64,000 nt of DNA from an uncultured Oscillospiraceae bacterium (GCA_944385035.1 CALWVV010000001.1:186001-250000); one strand, 5' to 3'; numbered from the stretch's first letter, positions 1 through 9,316 are shown. Translations and numbers: made by a program. Notes: a model not told the origin generated them from the sequence alone.

Positions 1-411
1 ATGCAGGTACTGCTGTACGGCATTATCCCCCTGAAGGTAAAGTGGCTGGCCTGGCTGGACGTGGTATTCTTTGTATGGGAGATCGGCTCCTCTCTCCTCG
101 GCCGCCAGTGGATCATGGCTTTGGTTCCCATCATTGCCATTCTTAACTATCTGTTTTTCTTCTGGGAAGATCTGGCCTCTATGCTCAACCGGGGCCGCGT
201 CCGGGTACAGCACCGGACCTCTGCCCAGACCATCAATTTTAAAAAGGCCCAGAAGGACCTGCGGGAACGGCGGGGCTATCTTCACAAGTGCTCTGTGTGC
301 GGTATCACCGATCAGGACGATCCCAATATGGAGTTCCGCTACTGCTCCAAATGTAACGGCTACTACTGCTACTGTGCCAACCACATCAACAACCACACCC
401 ACGTACAATAA
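1..411 (+). CDS. Membrane protein with C-terminal cysteine-rich zinc-binding tail (5' end outside window)
   Basis: The reading frame is open from base 1, so the true start probably lies upstream and this is only the C-terminal part. What is visible is two hydrophobic, probably membrane-spanning segments (about residues 15-35 and 38-58), a basic stretch (about 64-90), then a Cys/His-rich tail with CSVC, CSKC and YCYC motifs that should bind zinc. The arrangement resembles the end of rhomboid-like membrane proteins with a zinc-ribbon tail found in clostridia, but no catalytic part is in view, so no function is assigned. It converges with clpB; the two share a bidirectional terminator. Confidence 0.6.
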   Translation: MQVLLYGIIPLKVKWLAWLDVVFFVWEIGSSLLGRQWIMALVPIIAILNYLFFFWEDLASMLNRGRVRVQHRTSAQTINFKKAQKDLRERRGYLHKCSVCGITDQDDPNMEFRYCSKCNGYYCYCANHINNHTHVQ

Positions 412-448
412 ATCTGCTCCGTCCCCATTGGAGCTGCTCTCCCCAACG

Positions 449-490
449 AAAAAGCAGACACACACAAAACTGTGCGTGTCTGCTTTTTTT
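449..490. terminator. Bidirectional intrinsic terminator between the first gene and clpB
   Basis: A long stem (arms 449-466 and 471-488, one A/C mismatch, AAAC loop) is flanked by an A-run on the left and a T-run on the right. It can therefore end transcription from both converging genes. Confidence 0.85.
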
Positions 491-509
491 CTTGGGTACA
501 ATCTGAGGC

Positions 510-3104
510 TTATTTCACCACAAGCTCACCATTCTCCACATCCACGGTGAGCTGCTGGCCGCCCTCCACCTGGTCGGCAATGATCTTCCGGCTGATGAGG
601 GTCTCCACCGTGTGCTGGAGATACCGGCGCAGAGGACGGGCGCCGTAAATGGGGTCATAGGCGGCGTCAATGATCTGATCCTTGGCCGCAGCGGTGAGCT
701 CCACCGTAAGCTGCTTATCCTCCAGGCGGCGATTGATATCCGCCACCATCAGGTCAATAATGTGGGTCACATTCCCCTTCGTCAGAGGCTTGTAGAAAAC
801 GATCTCGTCCAGACGGTTCAAAAACTCCGGCCGGAAGGAGCGTTTCAGAAGCTCGTTGACCTGATTCCGGGCCTCCTGAGAGATCTCCCCGTCTGCCCCG
901 ATGCCATCCAGCAGGAACTGGGAGCCCAGGTTAGAGGTGAGAATAATGATGGTGTTCTTAAAGTCCACGGTACGGCCTTGACTATCTGTAATGCGGCCAT
1001 CATCCAATACTTGCAGTAGAATATTGAACACATCCGGGTGGGCCTTTTCCACCTCGTCAAAGAGGATGACAGAGTAAGGCTTACGCCGCACAGCCTCGGT
1101 AAGCTGGCCGCCCTCCTCATAGCCCACGTATCCCGGAGGGGCACCGATGAGCCGGGAGACGGAGAATTTCTCCATATACTCGCTCATGTCGATACGCACC
1201 AGATTCTTTTCACTGTCAAAGAGGGCTTCCGCCAATGTCTTGGCCAGCTCCGTCTTGCCCACGCCAGTGGGACCCAGGAACAGGAAGGAGCCAATGGGCT
1301 TGTTGGGGTCGGCAATACCGGCACGGCTGCGCAGAATGGCCTCAGAGACCAGACGTACCGCCTCGTCCTGACCCACCACGCGCTGGTGGAGGATATCCTC
1401 CAGGTGCAGGAGCTTCTCCCGCTCACCCTCCATCAGGCGGGAGACCGGAATTCCGGTCCAGCGCTCGATGATCCGAGCGATTTCCTCTTCGGTGACCTTA
1501 TCCCGCAGCAGGGAGCGCTGCTTGCCCTCATTGGCAATCTGCTCCTCCGCCTCCAGAGCTTTTTTCAGCTCGGGGATCTTGCCGTATTGCAGCTCCGCGG
1601 CACGGTTGAGGTCGTATTCCCGCTGGGCCTTCTCCAGCTGGGCGTTGGCCTCCTCCAGGTCCTCCCGGAGCTTTTGTACCTTGCCAATGGCATTTTTCTC
1701 GTTGTCCCACTGGGCCTTCTTGGCCTTGAACTCCTCCCGCATGTCGGAGAGCTCTTTCTGAATTTCACTGAGGTGCTCCTGGGAGAGTTTGTCCGTCTCC
1801 TTTTTCAGGGCGGCCTCCTCGATTTCATGCTGGATGATTTTCCGCTGGATCACATCCAGCTCCGTGGGCATGGAATCCATCTCGGTACGGATCATGGCAC
1901 AGGCCTCATCCACTAGGTCGATGGCCTTGTCGGGCAGGAACCGGTCAGTGATATAGCGGTTGGAGAGCGTAGCAGCGGCAATGATGGCCCCGTCGGTGAT
2001 CTTCACGCCGTGGTAAACCTCATAGCGCTCCTTCAAGCCACGGAGAATGGCGATGGCATCCTCCACCGTGGGCTCGTTCACCATCACCGGCTGGAAGCGC
2101 CGCTCCAGAGCGGCGTCCTTCTCGATATACTGCCGGTACTCATTGAGGGTAGTAGCACCAATGCAGTGCAGCTCGCCGCGGGCCAGCATAGGCTTGAGCA
2201 GATTGCCCGCATCCATGCTGCCTTCGGTCTTGCCGGCACCTACAATGGTATGCAGCTCGTCGATGAAGAGGATGATCTTACCCTCGCTCTTCTTCACCTC
2301 GTTCAAAACGGCTTTCAGCCGCTCCTCAAACTCACCCCGGTATTTGGCTCCGGCAATGAGGGCACCCATATCCAGGGAAAAGATGGTCTTGTCTTTCAAA
2401 CTGGCGGGGACATCGCCTTTGACGATCCGCTGGGCCAGTCCCTCGGCAATGGCCGTCTTACCAACACCGGGCTCACCGATCAGCACAGGGTTATTTTTGG
2501 ATTTCCGGCTGAGGATACGGATGACATTCCGGATCTCGTCGTCCCGGCCAATGACAGGGTCCAGCTTGTTCTGCCGGGCCCGCTCCACCAGGTCGGCGCC
2601 GTACTTTTTCAGGGCATCGTAAGTCTCCTCCGGGTTGTCAGAGGTAACCCGCTGGTTGCCCCGGACGCTGGCCAAAGCCTGCATGATCTTCTCACGGGTC
2701 ACGTTATAGGTGCGGAAAAGCTCCTTCAGGTTGTTGTTGGGCCGCTCCAGCAGACCCAGGAACAGGTGCTCTACCGAGATATATTCGTCCTTCATGGCAG
2801 AAGCCTGCTCTTGGGCGGCGTTCAGGCAGCGGTCCACATCCTGGGCCACATAGACCTTGTCCGCTTCCCGGCCTCCTCCGGACACCTTGGGCAGCTTGTT
2901 GACCAGGCTGGCCACCGCCGCCTGAAAGCTGGGTACGGTCATCCCCGCGGCAGTGAGCAGCTGGGGAATAAAGCCCTCCTGGTCACTCACCAGAGCCAGA
3001 AGCAGATGCTCCTGCTCGATCTGCTGATTGCCGTATTGGGCTGCAAGATCCTGAGCTCCCTGAATGGCAGCTAAGGACTTTTGGGTAAATTGATTCATGT
3101 TCAT
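510..3104 (-). CDS. clpB: ATP-dependent protein disaggregase ClpB
   Basis: A hexameric AAA+ chaperone that rescues aggregated proteins with DnaK/DnaJ/GrpE in the cytoplasm. The 864-residue product has the full ClpB layout: an N-terminal Clp repeat domain (to about 145), a first ATPase with Walker A GEPGVGKT near residue 205, a long coiled-coil middle domain (about 400-530), and a second ATPase with GPTGVGKT near 605 followed by the C-terminal domain. The ATG at 3104 is chosen because AAGGAG lies 8 nt upstream; an ATG 18 nt further out has no such site. A perfect CIRCE operator about 90 bp upstream indicates HrcA control. Single gene, converging on its left neighbour. Confidence 0.97.
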   Translation of the reverse strand: MNMNQFTQKSLAAIQGAQDLAAQYGNQQIEQEHLLLALVSDQEGFIPQLLTAAGMTVPSFQAAVASLVNKLPKVSGGGREADKVYVAQDVDRCLNAAQEQASAMKDEYISVEHLFLGLLERPNNNLKELFRTYNVTREKIMQALASVRGNQRVTSDNPEETYDALKKYGADLVERARQNKLDPVIGRDDEIRNVIRILSRKSKNNPVLIGEPGVGKTAIAEGLAQRIVKGDVPASLKDKTIFSLDMGALIAGAKYRGEFEERLKAVLNEVKKSEGKIILFIDELHTIVGAGKTEGSMDAGNLLKPMLARGELHCIGATTLNEYRQYIEKDAALERRFQPVMVNEPTVEDAIAILRGLKERYEVYHGVKITDGAIIAAATLSNRYITDRFLPDKAIDLVDEACAMIRTEMDSMPTELDVIQRKIIQHEIEEAALKKETDKLSQEHLSEIQKELSDMREEFKAKKAQWDNEKNAIGKVQKLREDLEEANAQLEKAQREYDLNRAAELQYGKIPELKKALEAEEQIANEGKQRSLLRDKVTEEEIARIIERWTGIPVSRLMEGEREKLLHLEDILHQRVVGQDEAVRLVSEAILRSRAGIADPNKPIGSFLFLGPTGVGKTELAKTLAEALFDSEKNLVRIDMSEYMEKFSVSRLIGAPPGYVGYEEGGQLTEAVRRKPYSVILFDEVEKAHPDVFNILLQVLDDGRITDSQGRTVDFKNTIIILTSNLGSQFLLDGIGADGEISQEARNQVNELLKRSFRPEFLNRLDEIVFYKPLTKGNVTHIIDLMVADINRRLEDKQLTVELTAAAKDQIIDAAYDPIYGARPLRRYLQHTVETLISRKIIADQVEGGQQLTVDVENGELVVK

Positions 3105-3191
3105 ATGGAACACTCCTTTCATGGAACAGTCTACGGTATGGTCTCAGTATAGACCGGCCCATGGGAAATTTCATGAACAAATTATGAATTT

Positions 3192-3218
3192 TTAGCACTC
3201 ATTAAATGAGAGTGCTAA
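3192..3218 (-). promoter_or_regulatory. CIRCE operator (HrcA site) upstream of clpB
   Basis: TTAGCACTC, nine bases, GAGTGCTAA is an exact match to the CIRCE consensus bound by the heat-shock repressor HrcA. It lies in the clpB upstream region. A TATACT -10 candidate is seen at 3145-3150 but without a good -35, so the promoter position relative to CIRCE is uncertain. Confidence 0.95.
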
Positions 3219-3230
3219 AAATTCAGTAAA

Positions 3231-3260
3231 AAAAGTCCCGAGCGCCAGCTCGGGACTTTT
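3231..3260 (-). terminator. Intrinsic terminator of the CD1247-domain gene
   Basis: A perfect 13-bp stem (AAAAGTCCCGAGC, loop GCCA, complementary arm) with A/T ends lies just downstream of the minus-strand gene and between it and the CIRCE element. By symmetry it could work in both directions. Confidence 0.85.
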
Positions 3261-3285
3261 GGCAATACCTGTTTGGAACGGGGAT

Positions 3286-3696
3286 TTACTCCTCGTCCTC
3301 CCCTTCCTCTTCCTCATCGTCGGAGAGGTCCATGGCATAGCGGGAACCGCACTTGGGGCACTCCACCTCGCCGTCGGCCAGTGCCTCGTCATCAATGACC
3401 AGGGTCTCGCCGCAGGTGGGGCACTCGACCTCAAACCAATCGTCGTCGTAGTCCTCTTCGTCGTCCTCGTCCTCGTCAAAGACCACGTCCTCCACATCGG
3501 CCAGGTCGTCGGAGAGCACATCGATCTCCTCGCCCAAGTTCAAGGCGTTCTCTTCCAGGTCCTCCACGGACATGGCCAGCTCCTCCAGGATGCCGATCAT
3601 CACAGAGATGAGCTTGCCCTCCTTAGACTTCTCGGTATCCAGGTTCAGGCCCTCAGCCAGACCCTTCAGATAGGCGACTTTCTCGGAAATAGTCAT
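3286..3696 (-). CDS. CD1247 N-terminal domain protein, acidic, zinc-ribbon
   Basis: A 136-residue protein of unknown function. The N-terminal 60 residues (TISEKVAYLKGLAEGL onward) match the small domain named after C. difficile CD1247, often encoded beside efp in clostridia. Then come a very acidic linker (about 70-88), a zinc ribbon with CPTC and CPKC pairs (about 93-118), and an acidic tail. AAAGGAG sits 7 nt before the ATG. It lies about 200 bp downstream of efp on the same strand and ends at an intrinsic terminator. The zinc ribbon between acidic stretches suggests binding to protein or nucleic acid, but this is inference. Confidence 0.8.
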   Translation of the reverse strand: MTISEKVAYLKGLAEGLNLDTEKSKEGKLISVMIGILEELAMSVEDLEENALNLGEEIDVLSDDLADVEDVVFDEDEDDEEDYDDDWFEVECPTCGETLVIDDEALADGEVECPKCGSRYAMDLSDDEEEEGEDEE

Positions 3697-3744
3697 AGTC
3701 GTTCTCCTTTTCTGCGCCCGCCGGCGCGGTTCATGGTGTTGGTT

Positions 3745-3900
3745 GCTCGCAGGCTCGGACGCTTAAAGTATCACGCCTCGCCTGCTCACGACGCGCGGCT
3801 TCCCTCCGTCTCGGGCTTAAAACAGATTTGCGGGCAAATCTTCGGTTTTTCGCCCTCGCTCCGGTCCATCCGCGCTGCTCGCGACGGCTCAGACGCTTAA
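3745..3900. repeat. GC-rich intergenic segment bounded by imperfect direct repeats
   Basis: The spacer between efp and the CD1247-domain gene (3697-3896) contains no convincing gene. It is bracketed by two imperfect direct repeats of about 22 bp: GCTCGC-AGGCTCGGACGCTTAA at 3745-3766 and GCTCGCGACGGCTCAGACGCTTAA at 3877-3900; the second overlaps the efp stop codon. Between them lies a degenerate third copy near 3790-3821. The look is of an inserted or duplicated small repeat element; no coding role is seen. Confidence 0.5.
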
Positions 3901-4466
3901 GCCTTGCAGCGCTCCAGATACTCGCCGGTACGGGTGTCGATCTTGATCTTGTCACCGGGGTTGATGAACAGGGGGACCTTGATCTCAGCGCCGGTCTCCA
4001 GAGTAGCGGGCTTGGTCACGTTGGTGGCGGTGTCGCCCTTGAAGCCAGGATCGGTCTCGGTGACCTCCAGTTCCACAAAGTTGGGGGGCTCCACACCGAA
4101 GACGCTGCCCTTGTAAGACATGATCTTGCAGGTCATGTTCTCCTTGACGAACTTGAAGCTGTCGCCCAGCAGGTCCTTGCCGATGGGCAGCATATCATAG
4201 GTCTCCATGTCCATGAAGTAGTACAGATCGCCGTCGTTGTAGCTATACTCCATGTCCTTGCGCTCCACGAAAGCCTGCTCAAACTTGGCGGTGGGGTTGA
4301 AAGAGGTCTCGGTCACGCCGCCGGTGATGATGTTCTTCATCTTGGTGCGCACGAAAGCAGCGCCCTTACCGGGCTTCACGTGCTGGAACTCAACCACCTG
4401 CATGACCTTACCGTCCATCTCGAAGGTCACGCCGTTGCGGAAATCACTGGCAGAAATCATTGGCAT
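3897..4466 (-). CDS. efp: Translation elongation factor P
   Basis: EF-P enters the ribosomal E site and relieves stalling at polyproline stretches. The product is about 189 residues, the usual length, with the KOW-like domain I followed by two OB folds, and the FINPGD/DTRTGEY-type C-terminal motif. The loop KPGKGAAF carries Lys34, the position modified in lysine-type EF-Ps. Start: GGAGG lies 9 nt before the ATG at 4466; an ATG 9 nt further upstream abuts the ribosome site and is unlikely, and 4460 is a possible alternative. A promoter is visible at 4506-4534. Confidence 0.96.
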   Translation of the reverse strand: MPMISASDFRNGVTFEMDGKVMQVVEFQHVKPGKGAAFVRTKMKNIITGGVTETSFNPTAKFEQAFVERKDMEYSYNDGDLYYFMDMETYDMLPIGKDLLGDSFKFVKENMTCKIMSYKGSVFGVEPPNFVELEVTETDPGFKGDTATNVTKPATLETGAEIKVPLFINPGDKIKIDTRTGEYLERCKA

Positions 4467-4505
4467 AGGAATCATCCTCCATAGTATTATAACTTATGCT
4501 GATTC

Positions 4506-4534
4506 ATTTTACCCTATTTTTCCCCCTTTGACAA
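4506..4534 (-). promoter_or_regulatory. SigA promoter of efp
   Basis: Read on the minus strand: TTGTCA (4534-4529), 17-nt spacer, TAAAAT (4511-4506). The spacer contains AGGGGGAAAAA, a pattern that recurs in other promoters of this window. Confidence 0.75.
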
Positions 4535-4637
4535 GGGGGTCCAGGGAGAATTGCGGGCTTTCTCTGTAATTTTTTCCCCATCCGTCCCCTCTGTATTCCC
4601 CGCAGGCTCCGCCTCAGTTCGGATAAACAGGCCGATT

Positions 4638-6173
4638 TTAGCCACGGCGGCGGATCATGCTCCTCAGCTCCACTCCCTGAGCCTGGAGGGCTGCCAAGTA
4701 AAGCAACAGGGCAAAGGCCAAAGTGGCAACTCCTGCACAGACGGGAGACAAGCCCTCGTCCTTCAGCATCCGAAACAGCAAATTTCCTACCAGCGCAGAC
4801 AGTAAACTGGCCAGAGCGGGGGCAGTCATCCACTGGAACAGCTCCAGACGCACCCCCGTGCGCCGACGAATCCAATAAAGGCACAAAACCAGCTCCAAGG
4901 CAGTCGATACCACAGCTCCCGCCACATAACCTCCCATGCCCACCCCAGGCAGAGGCACCAATGCCAGGGTAAACAGCAGCTGAATCACACCGCCCAGCAG
5001 AGAGATCGCCGCCACGGCCCGCTGGCCGCCCACTCCGTTGAGCGCGGAGGCCAAAACAGAACAAAAGCAGCTCATAGCCATCACCGCAGCCAGAGGGATC
5101 AGATGTTCCCCCACCCCCTCCTGATGGAACATAGCCCGGCCCAGGTCGGGACCTACCACTACCATTAAGGACATGGCCGGCAGCGTGAGCAGGGACACCG
5201 CCGACATGGCCCGGCCGACCAGCCGGCGCACCTCTCCCTCCCGCCCCAGGGCGGCAGCCCGTGCCAGCCGGGGCACCAGCACCAAATTGAGCGCCCCCAG
5301 GAATACAATGGGCAGCGAGAGCATGGGCATGGTCATCCCACACACTACGCCAAACTGGGAGACGGCCTGGGAACGCTCCACCCCTCCCTCTACCAACTTT
5401 TGAGGAATAAGGGTGGCATTGGCCGCCCCAAGTAAATTGCCCAGCAAAGCGTTCAGTCCCACAGGCAGGGCGATGGAGCATACCCGTCGCCGCCGGATCC
5501 TCCCCGGCTCCCCCGGTCCCTGTCCTTTCAGGCGGGCAAGACGACGCCGGTAGAGCACCACCAGAGTGCAGGAGGAGAACACCTCACAGATCACCATACC
5601 GCACACAATCAGCCCCACTACCCGTTCGGGGTACTGCGGCAGAAACAGCCACAGCAGTCCCAGCACTGCCAGTGTCCGGACAAACTGCTCCAGCAGTTCC
5701 ACCACCGCCGGAGCCCGAACCAGTCCAGAGCCGTAGAACACATGTTTATGAAAATTTTCCACACCCGTCAGGGCCACGCAGGGCACTAACAGCATAAGCC
5801 CCAGCTGGGTCCGGGCATCCCCCAGCAGATGGACGGAAATGGCATCCGAACTCAAAATCACCCCAGTCCCCAGGGGAATGAGGGCCAGGAAAAAGATGCG
5901 CAGGCAGGTTCTTACCGTCTGGCCCACTGCTTTTCCATTTCTCAGAGCCAGATACTGGGAGGTCAGGTTGGAAATGGCCGCGGTCAATCCCACAGCCGTG
6001 AGGGACAGCAGCACGGAATATACCGGCATAATCAGTTGATAAAGCCCCATGACCTCCGCCCCCGCCATGCGGGAGAGCAGAACCCGGTAGCCAAAGCCCA
6101 ACAGCTGAGACACCCCGCTCAAGGCGGTCAAAAACAGTGCCCCCCGTCCAGCAGACAGCATTTTCTCTTCCAC
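4638..6173 (-). CDS. SpoVB-like polysaccharide/lipid flippase (MOP superfamily)
   Basis: A 511-residue polytopic membrane protein with 12-14 hydrophobic segments over its whole length and the N-terminal pattern seen in SpoVB/MurJ-type exporters (LSRMAGAEVMGLYQL, then a Leu/Val-rich helix series). Such proteins flip lipid-linked oligosaccharides across the cytoplasmic membrane for peptidoglycan, spore cortex or surface polysaccharide synthesis. The start is GTG at 6173, preceded by a GGAGGGGGG ribosome site. It is divergent from the crotonase gene and stands alone. Whether it acts in sporulation (true SpoVB) or in another polymer pathway cannot be decided from sequence alone. Confidence 0.85.
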   Translation of the reverse strand: MEEKMLSAGRGALFLTALSGVSQLLGFGYRVLLSRMAGAEVMGLYQLIMPVYSVLLSLTAVGLTAAISNLTSQYLALRNGKAVGQTVRTCLRIFFLALIPLGTGVILSSDAISVHLLGDARTQLGLMLLVPCVALTGVENFHKHVFYGSGLVRAPAVVELLEQFVRTLAVLGLLWLFLPQYPERVVGLIVCGMVICEVFSSCTLVVLYRRRLARLKGQGPGEPGRIRRRRVCSIALPVGLNALLGNLLGAANATLIPQKLVEGGVERSQAVSQFGVVCGMTMPMLSLPIVFLGALNLVLVPRLARAAALGREGEVRRLVGRAMSAVSLLTLPAMSLMVVVGPDLGRAMFHQEGVGEHLIPLAAVMAMSCFCSVLASALNGVGGQRAVAAISLLGGVIQLLFTLALVPLPGVGMGGYVAGAVVSTALELVLCLYWIRRRTGVRLELFQWMTAPALASLLSALVGNLLFRMLKDEGLSPVCAGVATLAFALLLYLAALQAQGVELRSMIRRRG

Positions 6174-6230
6174 GGACCATCCCCCCTCCCAACACTCTAT
6201 TCACCGGGCGCTCTGTTTATCCGTTACCCC

Positions 6231-6259
6231 TTGCCCCAGGGAAAAAGTTGGGCTATAAT
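6231..6259 (+). promoter_or_regulatory. SigA promoter of the crotonase gene
   Basis: TTGCCC, 17-nt spacer, perfect TATAAT. The predicted start is about 33 nt before the ATG, and AAGGAGG lies close before the start codon. Confidence 0.75.
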
Positions 6260-6298
6260 AGGGGCATCACTCAATGATAGTTTAAGGAGGAGTTTCCC

Positions 6299-7075
6299 AT
6301 GGCTTTTGTTGAACTGGAAAAAAAGGGCGCCGTTGGCGTTATTACCATGAACCGGCCTGAGGCGCTCAACGCCCTCAACGACCAGGTGCTCCGGGATCTG
6401 GATGGGGTGCTGGATCAGGTAGAACGGGATGAGGAGATCTTGGTAGTCGTCCTCACCGGCGCAGGCCGCTCCTTTGTGGCCGGGGCCGACATCGGCCAGA
6501 TGGCTGGCTTTACCGCCGTGGAGGCCAAGGCCTTCGGTGTCTATGGAAACCAAGTGTTCCTGAAGCTTGAAAACCTTACCAAACCCACCATCGCTGCGGT
6601 CAACGGCTTTGCCCTGGGCGGCGGCTGTGAGCTGTGCATGGCCTGCGACATCCGCCTGGCCAGTGAGAAGGCCAAGTTTGGTCAGCCAGAGGTGGGGCTG
6701 GGCATTACCCCCGGCTTCGGCGGCACCCAGCGCCTTGCCCGCATTGTGGGTACGGCTCATGCCATGGAACTCATTCTGACCGCCAAGACCATCCGGGCAG
6801 AGGATGCCCTGGCCCTGGGGCTCGTGACCCACGTGTATCCCGCCGAGGAGCTCATGGACAGGGCTCTGGAGCTGGCCAACGCCATTGCCGCCAACGCTCA
6901 GGTCGCCGTACGTCAGTCCAAAGCCGCCATCCGCCGGGGACTCCAGACCGACATGGCCACCGGTGCCGCCTTTGAGTCTGAGGCCTTTGCCCTGTGCTTT
7001 GCCACTGAGGACCAAAAGGATGCCATGCGGGCTTTTGTGAATAAGGAAAAGATCACCTCGTTTAAAAACCGCTGA
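6299..7075 (+). CDS. crt: Enoyl-CoA hydratase / crotonase (3-hydroxybutyryl-CoA dehydratase type)
   Basis: A 258-residue crotonase-fold enzyme that reversibly hydrates 2-enoyl-CoA. It shows the oxyanion-hole motif AGADI (about 61-65), the GGGCEL motif with Glu111, and QPEVGLG with Glu131; the two glutamates are the catalytic pair of hydratases. The length is standard. The sequence style is that of clostridial Crt, which makes crotonyl-CoA in butyrate formation, but no hbd, bcd or etf genes are nearby; it stands as a single gene with its own promoter. AAGGAGG before the ATG at 6299 fixes the start. Confidence 0.92.
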   Translation: MAFVELEKKGAVGVITMNRPEALNALNDQVLRDLDGVLDQVERDEEILVVVLTGAGRSFVAGADIGQMAGFTAVEAKAFGVYGNQVFLKLENLTKPTIAAVNGFALGGGCELCMACDIRLASEKAKFGQPEVGLGITPGFGGTQRLARIVGTAHAMELILTAKTIRAEDALALGLVTHVYPAEELMDRALELANAIAANAQVAVRQSKAAIRRGLQTDMATGAAFESEAFALCFATEDQKDAMRAFVNKEKITSFKNR

Positions 7076-7146
7076 GTTCTTCCGCAAACGCCGACAGCTC
7101 CTGCCGGTGGTTTCCCTCCATCAAATCGCTTTAAGAGGTGATCGCC

Positions 7147-8081
7147 ATGAATCTATCCGTTCTGCTTTCCAATTTGGTGGGGCTCTTTCTTCTCATCGGC
7201 GTAGGCTTTCTCGCTGCGCGCCTAAGGCTGCTGCCCGCGGACGCTTCGAAGCCAATGAGCGCGCTTTTAATGAAAATCACCCTCCCTGCCGCAATCTTTG
7301 CCTCCATGATCCGTCCCTTCAATCCGGCATTTCTCCGTTTGGGAGTAACCGCCCTGCTGATCAGCGCTCTGCTTCTCCCCCTATACGCCCTCCTCTCCCT
7401 CCCCTTGTCCCGGCTCTTCCGGGTTTCAGACGGCCGGAGAGGAATGTGGTGCTGCTGCACTACCTTCTGCAACAACGGCTTTATGGGATTTCCCGTGGTC
7501 TATGCTCTTTTTGGCGAGGAAGGGCTTATCCTGGCGGTTTTTATGGGCATCCCCTTCAATCTGCTGATCTACTCCCTTGGGGCCAAGATGGTGTGTATGG
7601 ACATTCCAGCGGGGAATACCCGCGCCTCCTTCTCCCTGCGCACAGCCCTGGTCTCCCCCATCAACGTGGCCATTGTCCTCAGCCTGATCTTTTATTTTGG
7701 TCAGATTCCGGTGCCCGACCCATTTTAACCCCCATTCAGCACCTGTCCAATGTGACAACGCCCCTATCCATGCTTGTCACCGGTATGAACCTGGCCCAGG
7801 GAAAGGTATCCGACACCATCCGCGACAAAGATTCCATCTCCGCCTGTGTCGTGCGTCTGCTCCTCTTTCCCGTCATTGCCTGGGCCGTCACGCTCTTACT
7901 TCCCGGTCTCGATCCTCTGGTGGCGGGCGTTGCGCTGATCATCATGGCCATGCCCGCTCCTGCCGACTCCACCGTTTTGGGGGAACAGTATGGCGGCTGC
8001 ACCCAGGCAGGCGCCAGGATCGTCTTTCTCTCCAGCCTGCTGTGCATTCTCACAATTCCCCTTATCTCTCTTCTGCTATAA
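7147..8081 (+). pseudogene. AEC-family (auxin efflux carrier-type) permease, frameshifted
   Basis: Two consecutive frames together encode one AEC permease of about 310 residues with roughly ten membrane segments. The first frame (7147-7728, ATG after AGAGGTG) carries the first five helices and ends at a TAA just after VPDPF; the second continues without a gap (ILTPIQHL...) to the TAA at 8081. One missing C in the CCC run at 7719-7721 explains the shift exactly. It is either a genuine one-base deletion or a sequencing error in a short homopolymer. AEC proteins export organic anions such as malate or auxin-like acids; the substrate here is unknown. Confidence 0.8.
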
Positions 8082-8117
8082 AAAAACAGGTGCTGTCCTG
8101 CGACAGCACCTGTTTTT
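8082..8117. terminator. Bidirectional terminator between the permease and rplL
   Basis: A perfect 16-bp stem (arms 8082-8097 and 8102-8117, loop CTGC) bounded by A and T runs; it ends both converging transcripts. Confidence 0.9.
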
Positions 8118-8134
8118 AACCTTTGGGAAAAAAC

Positions 8135-8512
8135 TTACTTCAGCTCGACCTTGGCGCCGGCCTCTTCCAGCTTCTTCTTCATCTCCTCGGCCTCGTCCTT
8201 GGAGACAGCCTCCTTCAGGGTCTTGGGAGCGCCCTCGACCACGCCCTTGGCCTCAGCCAGGCCCAGACCGGTGATCTCACGGACAGCCTTGATGACCTTG
8301 ATCTTGGCAGCGGCGTCGAAGCCAGCCAGAACCACGTCAAACTCGGTCTTCTCCTCAGCGGCAGGAGCAGCAGCGCCGCCAGCGGCGGGAGCAGCCATAG
8401 CGGCGGCGGACACGCCGAACTCCTCCTCCAGAGCCTTAACCAGCTCGGACAGCTCCAGAACGGTCAGAGCCTTAACTTCCTCAATCAGAGCAGTAATCTT
8501 CTCACTAGCCAT
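8135..8512 (-). CDS. rplL: 50S ribosomal protein L7/L12
   Basis: The multicopy stalk protein that recruits translation GTPases. The 125-residue product has the N-terminal dimerisation helix pair, an Ala/Pro/Gly-rich hinge (about 38-52), and the C-terminal domain with [26 protein letters not shown]-type sequence and the conserved [12 protein letters not shown] helix. It follows rplJ by about 70 bp on the same strand, the universal order, and is separated from the permease by a terminator. A GGAGG-type site precedes the ATG. Confidence 0.98.
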   Translation of the reverse strand: MASEKITALIEEVKALTVLELSELVKALEEEFGVSAAAMAAPAAGGAAAPAAEEKTEFDVVLAGFDAAAKIKVIKAVREITGLGLAEAKGVVEGAPKTLKEAVSKDEAEEMKKKLEEAGAKVELK

Positions 8513-8582
8513 GATAATTTACCTCCTAATAGTAAAATTTAAATTAAAATGTGTCTCCCCTCATGGGAGCGGATTTTGCCGA

Positions 8583-9137
8583 TTACTCGGCAGCGGGAGC
8601 CTCCTCGGCGGGAGCGGCTTCCTCGGCAGGGGCAGCCTCGCCGCCCTTCTCGGCGATGGCCTTCAGCACGATAGCCAGGCTGGTAATGGGAGCCAGCATC
8701 ATGCCCAGAGCCTGAGCCTGCAGGACGTCCTTGGCGGGCAGCTCAGCCAGGGCCATGATCTCGTCCAGGGACAGAACCTTGCCGTCCATGAAACCGCCCT
8801 TGATGGTGAACTTACCTTCACCCAGCTGCTTGGCATACTTGTTGACCACACGCATGGGAGCGATGGGGTCGCCGGCGCTGGTAGCCAGAGAAGTGGTGCC
8901 GTTGAGCACCTCATCCAGACCCTCCAGACCAACGTTGTTCAGAGCAAAGCGGGCCAGGGTGTTCTTGACCACGCCGTACTGCACCTCGTTCTGGCGCAGC
9001 TCCACACGCAGAGCGGTGTCCTCGGCGACGGTGATACCCTTGTAATCCACCAGCACACCGCTGGAAGCGCCCTTCAGCTGCTCAGTCAGAGCGGCAACGA
9101 TGGCCTGCTTCTCAGAAAGAACCTTTGCGTTAGGCAT
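8583..9137 (-). CDS. rplJ: 50S ribosomal protein L10
   Basis: The stalk base protein that binds 23S rRNA and carries L7/L12 dimers. The 184-residue product starts MPNAKVLSEKQ; GGAGGTG lies 8 nt before the ATG at 9137. It has the usual L10 domain and an Ala/Glu/Pro-rich C-terminal tail. Transcribed with rplL from a strong promoter at 9288-9316 through a leader of about 140 nt that probably mediates L10 autoregulation. Confidence 0.97.
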   Translation of the reverse strand: MPNAKVLSEKQAIVAALTEQLKGASSGVLVDYKGITVAEDTALRVELRQNEVQYGVVKNTLARFALNNVGLEGLDEVLNGTTSLATSAGDPIAPMRVVNKYAKQLGEGKFTIKGGFMDGKVLSLDEIMALAELPAKDVLQAQALGMMLAPITSLAIVLKAIAEKGGEAAPAEEAAPAEEAPAAE

Positions 9138-9139
9138 TT

Positions 9140-9285
9140 TGGATTCACCTCCAGAAAATGATCCGCGCAACAAAAAACCTCCGGTCGTCAAGACAGGAGG
9201 ACAGTACAATCAAAAGTATTCCCTTTGAAAGCACTCTCGGCAGGAATTACGCCCAGTGGGCCCCTGCTGTCTTTGAACGCAAGTA
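9140..9285 (-). ncRNA. Ribosomal protein L10 leader (putative)
   Basis: Between a near-perfect promoter and the rplJ start lies about 145 nt of untranslated RNA, the position and size of the L10-binding leader that autoregulates rplJL in Firmicutes. GC-rich self-complementary segments are visible near 9240-9275. Assignment rests on position; the family consensus was not aligned. Confidence 0.6.
9172..9200 (-). terminator. Possible attenuator hairpin in the rplJ leader
   Basis: On the minus strand CCTCC (9200-9196), a 13-nt interior with GTC/GAC, then GGAGG (9182-9178) and six T residues form a short stem with a T tail, just before the rplJ ribosome site. It could end transcription early when L10 is abundant. 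The 5-bp main stem is short, so this is tentative. Confidence 0.4.
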
Positions 9286-9287
9286 GC

Positions 9288-9316
9288 ATTATATAGAGTA
9301 TCCTCCCTCTTGTCAA
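9288..9316 (-). promoter_or_regulatory. Strong SigA promoter of rplJL
   Basis: On the minus strand TTGACA (9316-9311), a 17-nt spacer and TATAAT (9293-9288): both hexamers match consensus perfectly. Confidence 0.93.

Noticed and set aside
2010-3074. A 354-codon plus-strand frame inside clpB
   Set aside because: Antisense to conserved ClpB sequence; no ribosome site and no recognisable protein.
7715-7730. Programmed -1 ribosomal frameshift in the AEC permease
   Set aside because: The site GAC-CCA-TTT-TAA does not form a proper slippery heptamer and no pseudoknot is evident; a one-base deletion explains it more simply.
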